DNA of 64,000 nt. Source: Paucibacter sp963740455. GTDB taxonomy: Bacteria > Pseudomonadota > Gammaproteobacteria > Burkholderiales > Burkholderiaceae_C. Below, in pieces: positions 17,315 to 25,911 of this stretch. The position numbers and the translations under genes are program-made. The stretch spans positions 62,001 to 126,000 of the forward strand of contig CAVUEF010000013.1 of the NCBI GenBank assembly GCA_963740455.1, read 5' to 3'. The notes under the pieces were generated by a model. It was not told the origin of the DNA, did not search any database, and worked only from the letters and a program-made list of their open reading frames with translations. The first letter of the stretch is position 1. Each line of letters begins with the position of its first letter.

Positions 17315-18721
17315 TCAAAGCCAACCCCGTGCATGCACATCGGCCAGCGTCAGGTCCAGGCAGCGACGTATCAAGGTCATCATTTCGTCGATCTGCGGCT
17401 TTGAGATCACCAAGGGCGGCGCCACAATCATTCGGTCTCCGACCGCACGCATGATCAATCCATTGCCAAAACAGTGCGTTCGGCACAGCATGCCCACTTC
17501 CAGTGCGGGCTCGAAGGTCTGACGCGCGCCTTTGTCTTTGACGATCTGTACGGCGCCCATCAAGCCGCAGGTCTGCGTTTCGCCCACCAGCGGATGATCG
17601 GCCAGCCGCGCGAACTGTTCGGCCATATAGGGGCCGACGTTGTGCTTGACATGGCTCACCAGATTGAGCTGCCGTATCAGGGCGATATTGGCCAGCGCCA
17701 CCGCGCAGGCCACCGGATGGCCCGAGTAGGTGAAGCCATGGTTGAATTCGCCGCCTTGCTCGATCAGGACATTGGCGATCCGGTCACCGACCATCACGCC
17801 GCCCAGCGGGACATAGCCCGATGTCACGCCTTTGGCGAAGGTCATCAAGTCGGGCTTGAAGCCAAAGGTCTCGCAACCAAACCATGCGCCAGTGCGACCA
17901 AAGCCGCAGATCACTTCGTCGCTGACCAGCAGCACGTCGTACTTGTTGCAGATGCGCTGGATCTCGGGCCAATAGGTGGGTGGCGGCACGATCACACCGC
18001 CAGCGCCCTGCACGGGTTCTCCGATGAAGGCCGCCACCTTTTCGGCGCCGACGCTCAGGATTTTTTCTTCCAGCCAGCGCGCTGCTTGCAATCCGAACTC
18101 ATCGCGGCTCTGGCCGGGCTGGCCCAACTCGAACCAGTGCGGCTGCTCGATGTGGGTGATATTGGGTATGGGCAGCCCGCCCTGGGCATGCATGCCGCTC
18201 ATACCGCCCAGCGACGCGCCCGCCATGGTCGAGCCATGGTAGCCGTTGTGGCGGCCGATGATGACTTGCCGCTCGGGCTTGCCCATGACATCCCAATAGC
18301 GGCGCACCATGCGCACGACCGTGTCATTGCCCTCCGACCCTGAACTCGTGAAGAACACATGCTGGAACTGCGCCGGTGATATCTCGGCGAGCACCTCGGC
18401 CAATTCAATGCTGGGCGGCGTGGCGGTTTGAAAGAATGCGTTGTAGAAAGGCAGCTCTTTCATCTGCTTGGAGGCAGCGTCGATCAAGGTCTGCTGGCCG
18501 TAACCGACGTTCACGCACCACAGGCCGCTCATCGCGTCCAGGACCTTGTTGTCTTCGCTGTCCCACAGGTAAATGCCCTCGCCGCGGGTGATGATGCGCG
18601 AGCCCTTCTTCGCCAGTGCGGCGAAGTCGGTGAATGGGTGCAGGAAATGGCGGGCATCGGCCTGCTGCCACTCCTGGGTGCTGCGCGCCGCGCTTCGCGC
18701 AGCTTGCTGAATATTGCTCAT
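17315..18721 (-). CDS. spuC: Polyamine-type class III aminotransferase (SpuC-like)
   Basis: PLP-dependent class III transaminase of 468 residues, probably putrescine/polyamine:pyruvate aminotransferase. Features are the start FLHPFTDF, GLWCVNVGYGQ, FFTSSGSEGNDTVVRM, GRHNGYHGSTMAGASLGGM, the cofactor-binding VSDEVICGFGRTG, and the lysine segment MTFAKGVTSGYVPLGG. These match the SpuC/omega-transaminase group. In the operon it lies between the PuuA-like ligase and potF, so the cell seems to have two polyamine routes: direct transamination and the gamma-glutamyl route. A beta-alanine:pyruvate role is an alternative. Confidence 0.9.
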   Translation of the reverse strand: MSNIQQAARSAARSTQEWQQADARHFLHPFTDFAALAKKGSRIITRGEGIYLWDSEDNKVLDAMSGLWCVNVGYGQQTLIDAASKQMKELPFYNAFFQTATPPSIELAEVLAEISPAQFQHVFFTSSGSEGNDTVVRMVRRYWDVMGKPERQVIIGRHNGYHGSTMAGASLGGMSGMHAQGGLPIPNITHIEQPHWFELGQPGQSRDEFGLQAARWLEEKILSVGAEKVAAFIGEPVQGAGGVIVPPPTYWPEIQRICNKYDVLLVSDEVICGFGRTGAWFGCETFGFKPDLMTFAKGVTSGYVPLGGVMVGDRIANVLIEQGGEFNHGFTYSGHPVACAVALANIALIRQLNLVSHVKHNVGPYMAEQFARLADHPLVGETQTCGLMGAVQIVKDKGARQTFEPALEVGMLCRTHCFGNGLIMRAVGDRMIVAPPLVISKPQIDEMMTLIRRCLDLTLADVHARGWL

Positions 18722-18778
18722 TGAAAACTTGTCCTCGATATGCTTTGAAAACCACTGAGTCAGTCCAGGGGCCCAGTA

Positions 18779-20143
18779 CTAGACGTGCAGCAGCAGATGC
18801 TCGCGCTCCCAGGGCGAAATGACCTTCATGAACTCGGCAATTTCGATTTCCTTGACCTCGGTATAGACGGTGACAAACGACTCGCCCAGGACTTGCGAAA
18901 GTTCCTTTTCATTGCGTAGCAAGTCCAGCGCCTCGCCCAGGCTGCGCGGCAACTGGTAGTCGCCCAGATAGGCATCGCCCTTGCATTCCGATGTGGGTGA
19001 AATCTTGTTCTTGATGCCAAGGTAGCCGCAGGCCAAGGTGGCGGCCAGGGCCACATAGGGGTTGGCGTCCGAGCCTATGACGCGATTTTCTACGCGTCGT
19101 GCCGACGGGCTGGCCACCGGTGAGCGAATACCCACGGTACGGTTGTCCGTGCCCCATTGGATGTTGATGGGGGCGGCCGAGTTGCGCGTCAGGCGGCGAT
19201 AGCTGTTCACATAGGGGGCAAACAAGGCCATTGCCGCCGGGATGTACTTTTGCAGACCGCCGATATACCAGTAGAACTCCTGGCTGGGCGTACCGTCTTC
19301 CTTGCTGAAGATGTTCTTGCCGGTGGTGGCGCTGACGATGCTTTGGTGCACGTGCATGGCGCTGCCTGGCTCCCCCGCAATCGGTTTGGCCATGAAGGTG
19401 GCAAACATGTCGTGGCGCATGGCCGCTTCACGCAGTGTGCGTTTGAAGAAAAACACCTCGTCGGCCAACTTGATGGGATGGTCATGGAAGAAGTTGATTT
19501 CCATCTGTCCCGCACCAATTTCGTGGATCAGCGTGTCAACGTTGAGCCCCATCTGCTCGCAATAGGCGTAGACGTCTTCGAACAGAGGATCGAACTCGTT
19601 CACGGCGTCGATCGAATAGGCCTGGCGCGAGGTTTCGGCGCGACCACTGCGGCCCACCGGGGGCTTGAGCGGAATGTCCGGATCGGTGTTGCGCGCGACC
19701 AGATAGAACTCCAACTCGGGCGCCACCACGGGCTCCCAGCCTTCGGCCGCAAAGAGGTCGCAGACGCGCCGCAACACCGACCGTGGCGCAAACGGAATCA
19801 GCCGGCCATGCTGGTCGTAGCAGTCATGGATGATTTGCGCCGTCGGGTCGGTGGCCCAAGGCACGATGCGCACCGTGGTGGGGTCCGGCCTCAAGTGCAT
19901 GTCCTGATCGGTGGGCGAGATCACGTCGTAGTAGGGGCCTTCGGTAGGAAATTCCCCAGTCACGCCCATCGCGACGACGGCCTCGGGCAGGCGCATGCCG
20001 CGGTCTTCGGTAAAGCGTTCGCGCGGCAAGATCTTTCCGCGCGCCACGCCGGTCAGGTCGGGCACCAGGCACTCAACCTCTGTGACGCGGCGGTCCCTGA
20101 ACCATTGCTCAAGGTCTGCGAATGTAAATTTGGCTGTTGTCAT
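18779..20143 (-). CDS. puuA: Gamma-glutamylpolyamine synthetase, PuuA-like glutamine synthetase family
   Basis: Glutamine-synthetase-fold ligase of 454 residues that would join glutamate to putrescine or another polyamine. Markers are CLVPDLTGVARGKILPRE, VVAPELEFYLV, the metal site QMEINFFHD, GSAMHVHQSIV, NSYRRLTRNSAAPINIQWG, and ANPYVALAATLACGYLG. The RNSAAPIN segment and absence of the adenylylation loop of true GlnA fit the PuuA/SpuI subgroup. It lies between puuD and the aminotransferase gene. It is the more convincing polyamine ligase of the two glutamine-synthetase-like genes in the operon. Confidence 0.9.
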   Translation of the reverse strand: MTTAKFTFADLEQWFRDRRVTEVECLVPDLTGVARGKILPRERFTEDRGMRLPEAVVAMGVTGEFPTEGPYYDVISPTDQDMHLRPDPTTVRIVPWATDPTAQIIHDCYDQHGRLIPFAPRSVLRRVCDLFAAEGWEPVVAPELEFYLVARNTDPDIPLKPPVGRSGRAETSRQAYSIDAVNEFDPLFEDVYAYCEQMGLNVDTLIHEIGAGQMEINFFHDHPIKLADEVFFFKRTLREAAMRHDMFATFMAKPIAGEPGSAMHVHQSIVSATTGKNIFSKEDGTPSQEFYWYIGGLQKYIPAAMALFAPYVNSYRRLTRNSAAPINIQWGTDNRTVGIRSPVASPSARRVENRVIGSDANPYVALAATLACGYLGIKNKISPTSECKGDAYLGDYQLPRSLGEALDLLRNEKELSQVLGESFVTVYTEVKEIEIAEFMKVISPWEREHLLLHV

Positions 20144-20220
20144 GCATCACCTGTATCTCTTGTCTGGCGCTGGCAAGCGCGGCCAGCACATGCGCTCATG
20201 TCGGTTCAATCTCCTTGCAG

Positions 20221-21000
20221 CTAAGTTTCCGGGTGGCGCGCATCTTCCCTATTTTGATCTCGATAGTCGCGGCAGGTTTGGCCAAACGCGTTCAGCATGG
20301 CCATCGACGCCGGGTTGTCCTTGGCCTGCCATTCGGGGTGCCATTGCACGCACAGATTGAAGCCGCTGGCATTGTCAACCGAGAAGGCTTCAACCAAGCC
20401 GTCGGGTGCCAAGGCTTCGACGCGCAGGCCTTGTGCCAGACGTTTGATCCCTTGGCCATGTACCGAATTCACCTGAATGTCGCCGCTGCCGACAATGCCT
20501 TGCAAGACGCCCCCCTCCAGCACCTGGACTGAATGCACGGGGGCATATTGCTCTTGGGCCGACTTGTCCTTGGGCGCGCGGTGATCCAGGAAGCCGGCTT
20601 GATCTTGCACGGCCTGGTGCAGCGATCCACCCAGCGCCACATTGGTTTCTTGAAAGCCGCGGCAGATCGAAAACAGCGGCATCCCGAGCGCCAGCACCTG
20701 GCGCACAAGTGGCAGGGTCCAGTTGTCGCGTTCTACGTCGAGCGGCAGGTCGGGATCGAGCACGGCTTCGTCAAAATGGCTGGGATGTATGTTCGATGCC
20801 GAGCCGGTCAGCAATACGCCGTGCGCAATTGCCAGACAATCGTCGAACTCGTGCTCCAGCAAGAACGGCACGACCAGCGGCAAGCAGCCCGCAAGGCGAA
20901 CCGCTTCGATGTATTTTTTGCCGGCGATGTAATAGGGGTGAAGGCCAACGTTCTGGCTGCACGCAGGTATCAGCACGACGGGCTGCGATGCGCGCTTCAT
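20221..21000 (-). CDS. puuD: Gamma-glutamyl-GABA hydrolase, PuuD-like class I amidotransferase
   Basis: Peptidase C26-type class I glutamine amidotransferase fold, 259 residues. The catalytic nucleophile is C113 in PLFSICRGFQE, and the dyad is completed by H221 and E223 in VQWHPEW. It would release GABA from gamma-glutamyl-GABA, the last step of the glutamylated putrescine route. The ATG at 21000 overlaps the puuB stop by four bases, so translation is probably coupled; the longer frame to 21060 lies inside puuB and is rejected. Confidence 0.9.
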   Translation of the reverse strand: MKRASQPVVLIPACSQNVGLHPYYIAGKKYIEAVRLAGCLPLVVPFLLEHEFDDCLAIAHGVLLTGSASNIHPSHFDEAVLDPDLPLDVERDNWTLPLVRQVLALGMPLFSICRGFQETNVALGGSLHQAVQDQAGFLDHRAPKDKSAQEQYAPVHSVQVLEGGVLQGIVGSGDIQVNSVHGQGIKRLAQGLRVEALAPDGLVEAFSVDNASGFNLCVQWHPEWQAKDNPASMAMLNAFGQTCRDYRDQNREDARHPET

Positions 21001-22313
21001 AGCAGGTCTTTCAAGCGGTAGTAGGCCATGCCCAAAACCAGTGCCGGCGTGCGCAACCAAGTGCCTCCGGGGAAGCTGCGGTGGCGCAAGCGAGCGAAGG
21101 TGTCGAAGCGGCCGGCGTCGCCGTTGATGGCTTCGGCGACCACGCGGCCCGCCAGTCCGGTCAAGGCCAGGCCATGGCCGGAGAAGCCCTGCAGGTAGTA
21201 GATGCCGGCGTCACGAGGGTCGCCGGTGAGCTGGTCGAGACGACCAAAGTCCGGCGCCCGGTTCATCGTGATGTCCACGAAGCCACCCCAGGCGTAGGCC
21301 ATTTTCACGCCATCGAGTTGTGGAAAGGTCTTGAGCAAGCGCTTCTCGATACTTTGCGACAAGTTGCGCGGCGTGGCCGTGCTGTAGCTGACACGGCCAC
21401 CGTACAAAAGCCGCTGGTCGGGGGTGGTACGAAAGTAGTCCAGCACAAAATTGGTGTCGCACACGGCAGCATGCGACGGAATCAGTCTGTCAGCGACGCC
21501 TGGTCCCATCGGCTCGGTGGCAACGATATAGGTGCCCACCGGCATGATGCGATCGGCCAACACGGGCACCAACTCTTGCAGGTACACATTGCCGGCCAGC
21601 ACCACCTGCTTGGCTTTGACCTGCCCCCGGGCGGTATGCACGATATTGCGGGCGCCGCGTTCGATCTTGCTGGCACCTGAGTCCTCGAAAATCTGCACCC
21701 CCAGCGAGGCGGCCGCGCGCGCCAGACCGAGGCTGTATTTCAATGGGTGCAAATGACCCGATCGAGGGTCATAAGCTCCGCCGAGATAACGCGGGCTGTC
21801 GATCAGGGTCGATAACTCGGGGCGGTCGATCCAGCGCAGCGCAAAGGCGTAGTGCTTGTACATATGCTCGCCCCAGGCCTTGAGCGCCGCGGCCTTGCGG
21901 GGGTTCACAGCCACGCTCAGGAATCCGTCTTGCCAGTCGCAGTCAATCTGGAAGCGCTGGCAGCGCTGCTTGATGATGTCGAGCGACTCCAGCGTCATGT
22001 TCCAGATCTGGCGCGAAGCCTCCAGACCCAACTGGTCCTCGATGGTGGTCTGCTCGCACGCAAGGCCGTGAATGGCCTGCCCTCCGTTGCGCCCGGATGC
22101 GCCCCAGCCGACTTGCTGTGCTTCCAGCACGACCACCTTGAAGCCTCGATCTGCCAGTTCGATCGCGGCCGACAATCCCGCCAAACCCGCGCCCACGACG
22201 ACGACGTCGCAAATGACATCGCCTCGCAGTGCGGCGAACTCCTGTTCACGCTTTGCACTGTCGCTGTAATAGGAGTTCCGCGTGAGATTGCGGTCGATGT
22301 CGAGCAAGGCCAT
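20997..22313 (-). CDS. puuB: Gamma-glutamylputrescine oxidase, PuuB-like FAD oxidoreductase
   Basis: DAO-family flavoenzyme of about 438 residues, predicted to oxidise gamma-glutamyl-putrescine to the aldehyde with release of ammonia and peroxide. The ADP-binding fold is VVVVGAGLAGLSAAIELADRG with an E at the end of the second strand (VVLEAQQVGWGASGRNGGQ). Late features are YAWGGFVDITMNRAPDFG and YLQGFSGHGLALTGLAG. An in-frame TTG at 22379 would add 22 residues, but the ATG at 22313 leaves the usual short lead before NSYYSDSA. It is the first gene of the minus-strand polyamine operon and faces the Lrp-type regulator. Confidence 0.88.
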   Translation of the reverse strand: MALLDIDRNLTRNSYYSDSAKREQEFAALRGDVICDVVVVGAGLAGLSAAIELADRGFKVVVLEAQQVGWGASGRNGGQAIHGLACEQTTIEDQLGLEASRQIWNMTLESLDIIKQRCQRFQIDCDWQDGFLSVAVNPRKAAALKAWGEHMYKHYAFALRWIDRPELSTLIDSPRYLGGAYDPRSGHLHPLKYSLGLARAAASLGVQIFEDSGASKIERGARNIVHTARGQVKAKQVVLAGNVYLQELVPVLADRIMPVGTYIVATEPMGPGVADRLIPSHAAVCDTNFVLDYFRTTPDQRLLYGGRVSYSTATPRNLSQSIEKRLLKTFPQLDGVKMAYAWGGFVDITMNRAPDFGRLDQLTGDPRDAGIYYLQGFSGHGLALTGLAGRVVAEAINGDAGRFDTFARLRHRSFPGGTWLRTPALVLGMAYYRLKDLL

Positions 22314-22628
22314 AGGGTATGCGCTAGGCAGGTCCTCGGTGTGGGTCGGAAACGTTGTCTCAGGCAACGCGCTTGGCAAGTTTGCCAGGCAGCATTCGAG
22401 GGCTCTACTTTGACTGACGGCTTGGCGTTAAAGACGTCTGGCAGGGGTTCAAGTGTGGGCTCATTTTCTCGCGGAACTTCTATCCCGTTAAGCTCAGTTT
22501 TCAATTTTGCTTGCCGCTCAGTCTAGCCAGACGGATGCGCAATGTGCCGGCGCATTGAATCCGGATTGACCCGTGTTTTCGATTGTTAATGCGATAATTC
22601 TCCGAATTTAAGCAACAAACTTCCAAAC
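22314..22628. promoter_or_regulatory. Divergent promoter region between the polyamine operon and its Lrp-type regulator
   Basis: This 315-base gap separates two divergent transcription units and holds no convincing gene. It becomes AT-rich near 22575-22620, with a GATAAT hexamer at 22593-22598 that could serve as a -10 element for the regulator gene. No -35 with good spacing is obvious. Lrp/AsnC proteins usually bind degenerate AT-rich inverted repeats, and such a site is expected here, but I cannot fix it by eye. Confidence 0.5.
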
Positions 22629-23099
22629 ATGCCAGATACAAAGCAATTGGATGCCATTGACCGGCAGATTCTCAATGAACTGCAACTGAACGGCCGGATC
22701 TCGAACGTGGAGTTGGCGCAGCGCGTGCATTTGTCGCCGTCGGCTTGTCTGCGGCGCGTCAAGCATCTGGAAGAACAGGGCGTGATTGCCAGTTATGTGG
22801 CGTTGGTAGATCCCAAGTTTGTCGGCAAGGAAGGGACGTGCTACAGCATCATCAACCTGGAGCGCATGACAACCCAGGCCTTGGAGGCTTTCGAGCAGGC
22901 GGTACGCGCCAGTCCCGATGTGCTCGATTGCTTTTATGTGGCCGGCAGCAACGACTATCTGATTCGCTTTGCTTACCGCGATGCCCAGGACCTGGAGCGC
23001 TTTCACACGAAGGTCTTGATGCAGCTGCCGGAGGTGGCACGCTCAAACTCGATGCTTGTGCTGCGCACGATCAAGAAGAGCACGGCCTTCGTGCTGTAA
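22629..23099 (+). CDS. Lrp/AsnC-family transcriptional regulator
   Basis: Regulator of 156 residues with an N-terminal helix-turn-helix (LDAIDRQILNELQLNGRISN, then VELAQRVHLSPSACLRRVKH) and a C-terminal RAM/AsnC ligand-binding domain (CFYVAGSNDYLIRFAYRDA). Proteins of this type sense small amines or amino acids and often control the operon they face. Its divergent position next to puuB makes it the probable regulator of the polyamine operon, which is inference from context. It is not specific enough to name. Confidence 0.92.
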   Translation: MPDTKQLDAIDRQILNELQLNGRISNVELAQRVHLSPSACLRRVKHLEEQGVIASYVALVDPKFVGKEGTCYSIINLERMTTQALEAFEQAVRASPDVLDCFYVAGSNDYLIRFAYRDAQDLERFHTKVLMQLPEVARSNSMLVLRTIKKSTAFVL

Positions 23100-23257
23100 A
23101 CGCGCACCGCGTCTCGATTTCATATCGCAGCATTTCATTGTTGCAATACAAAATGACGCCCTTCGTTCGACCTGATTAATTTCTCATGATGGCAATCATC
23201 GTTTCATAAAGCGATACATTGACGCTAATGCGTTGATTTATAAGCATAAAATAAAGT

Positions 23258-23271
23258 GTCTTCTATAAGAC
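23258..23271. promoter_or_regulatory. Palindromic operator-like site upstream of aceA
   Basis: An AT-rich segment before aceA contains an inverted repeat, GTCTT-CTAT-AAGAC, embedded in ATAAAGT...ATAAGTTAT. It lies about 80 bases before the aceA start. Similar GTCTTATATAAGAC-like palindromes are typical of GntR-type operators near central-carbon genes in betaproteobacteria, as far as I recall, so this may be an acetate or fatty-acid responsive site. Low certainty, because only one copy is seen. Confidence 0.35.
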
Positions 23272-23352
23272 ATAAGTTATCTGAAGCCAGAAGGGCTGCT
23301 CTAAGCTGACAGGCATGAATTCATCTGTCTCGAACCTGTCTTAGGAGCCCTC

Positions 23353-24651
23353 ATGAAGAAACTGACCCGTGACCAGCAAATTGCAGCCCTTGAAATGGAC
23401 TGGGCCGAAAACCCTCGTTGGAAGGGCATCACGAGGGGCTACACCGCCGCTGACGTGGTGCGCCTGCGTGGCTCGGTTCAGATCGACCATACGCTGGCCA
23501 AGCGCGGCGCCGAGAAACTCTGGGGTCTGGTGAACTCCGAGCCCTTTGTCAACACGCTGGGCGCGCTCACCGGCAACCAGGCGATGCAGCAGGTCAAGGC
23601 CGGCCTGAAGGCCATTTATCTGTCGGGCTGGCAAGTCGCTGGTGACGCCAACAGCAATGGCGAGATGTATCCCGACCAGTCGCTGTATTCGGTGGACTCG
23701 GTGCCCAAGGTGGTGAAGAAAATCAACGCCACCTTTGCCCGTGCCGACCAGATTCAATGGAGCGAAGGCAAGGACGACATCGACTACTTTGCGCCCATCG
23801 TGGCTGACGCGGAGGCGGGGTTCGGTGGCGTGTTGAACGCTTTCGAGTTGATGAAATCGATGATCGAGGCCGGCGCCGCCGGCGTGCACTTCGAGGACCA
23901 GCTGGCTTCGGCCAAGAAATGCGGCCATATGGGTGGCAAGGTGCTGGTCCCGACCCGCGAAGCCGTCGCCAAGTTGGTGGCGGCCCGTCTGGCAGCCGAT
24001 GTGATGGGCACGCCGACGATTCTGCTGGCGCGCACCGACGCTGAAGCCGGCGATCTGGTGACCAGCGATATTGACGCCAACGACAAACCGTTCTGCACCG
24101 GCGAGCGCACCGTCGAAGGCTTCTTCCGTACCAGAAACGGGCTCGACCAGGCCGTCAGCCGGGGCCTGGCTTACGCGCCCTTTGTGGACATGCTCTGGTG
24201 CGAGACCGGCAAGCCCGACCTGGCTTTTGCCAAGGCTTTTGCCGACGCCATTCACGCCAAGTTCCCCGGCAAATTGCTGGCCTACAACTGCAGCCCGTCG
24301 TTCAACTGGAAGAAGAATCTCGATGACGCGACCATCGCCAAGTTCCAGCGTGAGCTGGGCGCGATGGGCTACAAATTCCAGTTCATCACCTTGGCCGGGT
24401 TCCACAGCTTGAACTACTCGATGTTCAATCTGGCCTACGGTTATGCGCGCAACAATATGAGCGCATTCGTCGAGTTGCAGGAAGCCGAGTTTGCCGCTGC
24501 CGACAAGGGTTTCACGGCGGTGAAGCATCAACGTGAGGTCGGCACCAGCTATTTCGATGCGGTCACAACCACGATCGAACGCGACGCTTCCACCGGCGCG
24601 CTGAAGGGTTCGACCGAAGACGAGCAATTCTTCGACCGCAAGCACGGCTGA
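23353..24651 (+). CDS. aceA: Isocitrate lyase
   Basis: First enzyme of the glyoxylate bypass, cleaving isocitrate to succinate and glyoxylate, which allows growth on acetate and fatty acids. The 432-residue product has the catalytic signature KKCGHMGGKVLVPT (KKCGH at 188-192) and GDANSNGEMYPDQSLY. Further conserved segments are YFAPIVADAEAGFGG, LLARTDAEAG and NCSPSFNWKKNL. It stands alone, with its own AT-rich upstream region and a strong downstream terminator. No malate synthase lies in the window. Confidence 0.97.
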   Translation: MKKLTRDQQIAALEMDWAENPRWKGITRGYTAADVVRLRGSVQIDHTLAKRGAEKLWGLVNSEPFVNTLGALTGNQAMQQVKAGLKAIYLSGWQVAGDANSNGEMYPDQSLYSVDSVPKVVKKINATFARADQIQWSEGKDDIDYFAPIVADAEAGFGGVLNAFELMKSMIEAGAAGVHFEDQLASAKKCGHMGGKVLVPTREAVAKLVAARLAADVMGTPTILLARTDAEAGDLVTSDIDANDKPFCTGERTVEGFFRTRNGLDQAVSRGLAYAPFVDMLWCETGKPDLAFAKAFADAIHAKFPGKLLAYNCSPSFNWKKNLDDATIAKFQRELGAMGYKFQFITLAGFHSLNYSMFNLAYGYARNNMSAFVELQEAEFAAADKGFTAVKHQREVGTSYFDAVTTTIERDASTGALKGSTEDEQFFDRKHG

Positions 24652-24665
24652 TCGCCGCCCCTCCA

Positions 24666-24700
24666 AGAGGGGCCTGTTGCGCGCAGCAACAGGCCCCTCT
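24666..24700. terminator. Bidirectional terminator hairpin between aceA and the convergent dehydrogenase gene
   Basis: Perfect 15-base-pair stem (AGAGGGGCCTGTTGC and its complement) with a five-base GCGCA loop, placed 15 bases after the aceA stop and two bases before the stop of the minus-strand gene. There is no long T run on either side, so termination strength is uncertain, but stem length and position fit a shared terminator. Confidence 0.75.
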
Positions 24701-24702
24701 CA

Positions 24703-25851
24703 TCAAAGGCTGGCAGTCAGCATCTCCTGATAATCGTCTGCACTGGCCAGGCGTGGATTGGTCTTGTGGCAATGGTCAGCCAAGGCATGCTCGATGATCC
24801 GGTTGAACAAGTCGGGACCCACGCCCATCGCAGCCAGGCCGCTTGGCAATCCCAGCCGGGCATTCATGCTGAGCAGGGCCTGAATCAGTTCGGTGCCGCG
24901 GCTGTCGCATGTGCCAAGACCCATCGCATGGGCCATGCGTTGCAGGCTTTGCTGCGTTTGCACGCTTTGTGCGCCGGCATTGAAACGCACGACAGCGGGC
25001 ATGAAGACCGCGTTCAAGGTGCCGTGATGCAGGCGCGGATTGATGCCGCCCAGCGAGTGGCTGAGCGAGTGCACGCAGCCCAGCCCTTTCTGGAACGCCA
25101 TCGCGCCTTGCATGCTGGCGCTCATCATGTTCCAGCGTGCCTCGCGATCCTGTCCATCGCGCGTGGCACGCTCGATATGAGCCCAGCCGCGCCGCAAGCC
25201 ATCCAGGGCAATCCCGTCTGCGGGCGGATTGACGGCGGCCGACATGAAGGTCTCCATGCAGTGCGTGATCGCATCCATGCCGGTGGCAGCGGTAAGCAAC
25301 GCCGGCAGCGCAAGCGTCAGGTCGGGATCGCAGATGGCGGCCTTTGGCATCAACTCCCAGCTGTGAAAGCCGAGTTTGCGGCCATCGTCAACGATGATGA
25401 TGGCGCCGCGTGCGACTTCGCTGCCGGTGCCGGCTGTCGTCGGTACGGCGATCAAAGGAGCCACCGCTTTCGTGATCAGGCCGCTGCCGCCTTCGATCGT
25501 CGCGTAGCGCTTGAGCGGTCCTTCGTGGGTGGCGGCGATGGCGACACCCTTGGCCAGATCCATCGATGAGCCGCCGCCTATGGCGATCAGACCATCGCAG
25601 GCTTCTTTCTTGTACATGTCCGCGGCGGCGCGCACGCCAGCCTCGGTCGGATTGGACGGTGTAGCGTCGAAGATGGAAGCCGGACGCGTGCTGAACGCGG
25701 CCAGCGCGAGATCGAGCACACCGGCGCCGCGCACGCCCGCATCGGTGACGATCAGCGGACGCTTGATACCGACGCGCGCGCATTCGTCGGGCAGCAGCCT
25801 GGACGCGCCATGTTCGATCTGGATTTGGGTCAGGTATTGAATCAAGGCCAT
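24703..25851 (-). CDS. Iron-containing alcohol dehydrogenase
   Basis: Group III metal-dependent dehydrogenase of 382 residues. It has the nucleotide-binding GGGSSMDLAKG and AVPTTAGTGSE. The metal ligands are probably in the GMDAITHCME segment and the later histidines HSLSHSLGGINPRLHHGTLN. Such enzymes interconvert alcohols and aldehydes or ketones with NAD(P)H. The ATG at 25851 has a GAGGA box; the open frame continuing to 26589 runs through the divergent hydrolase gene and is a shadow. The substrate is unknown. Confidence 0.92.
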   Translation of the reverse strand: MALIQYLTQIQIEHGASRLLPDECARVGIKRPLIVTDAGVRGAGVLDLALAAFSTRPASIFDATPSNPTEAGVRAAADMYKKEACDGLIAIGGGSSMDLAKGVAIAATHEGPLKRYATIEGGSGLITKAVAPLIAVPTTAGTGSEVARGAIIIVDDGRKLGFHSWELMPKAAICDPDLTLALPALLTAATGMDAITHCMETFMSAAVNPPADGIALDGLRRGWAHIERATRDGQDREARWNMMSASMQGAMAFQKGLGCVHSLSHSLGGINPRLHHGTLNAVFMPAVVRFNAGAQSVQTQQSLQRMAHAMGLGTCDSRGTELIQALLSMNARLGLPSGLAAMGVGPDLFNRIIEHALADHCHKTNPRLASADDYQEMLTASL

Positions 25852-25911
25852 GTCTTGTTCCTCAGGTTGGATTGCCGCTCTGCGAAAATTGCATACTCGC
25901 AAGCCTACGCC

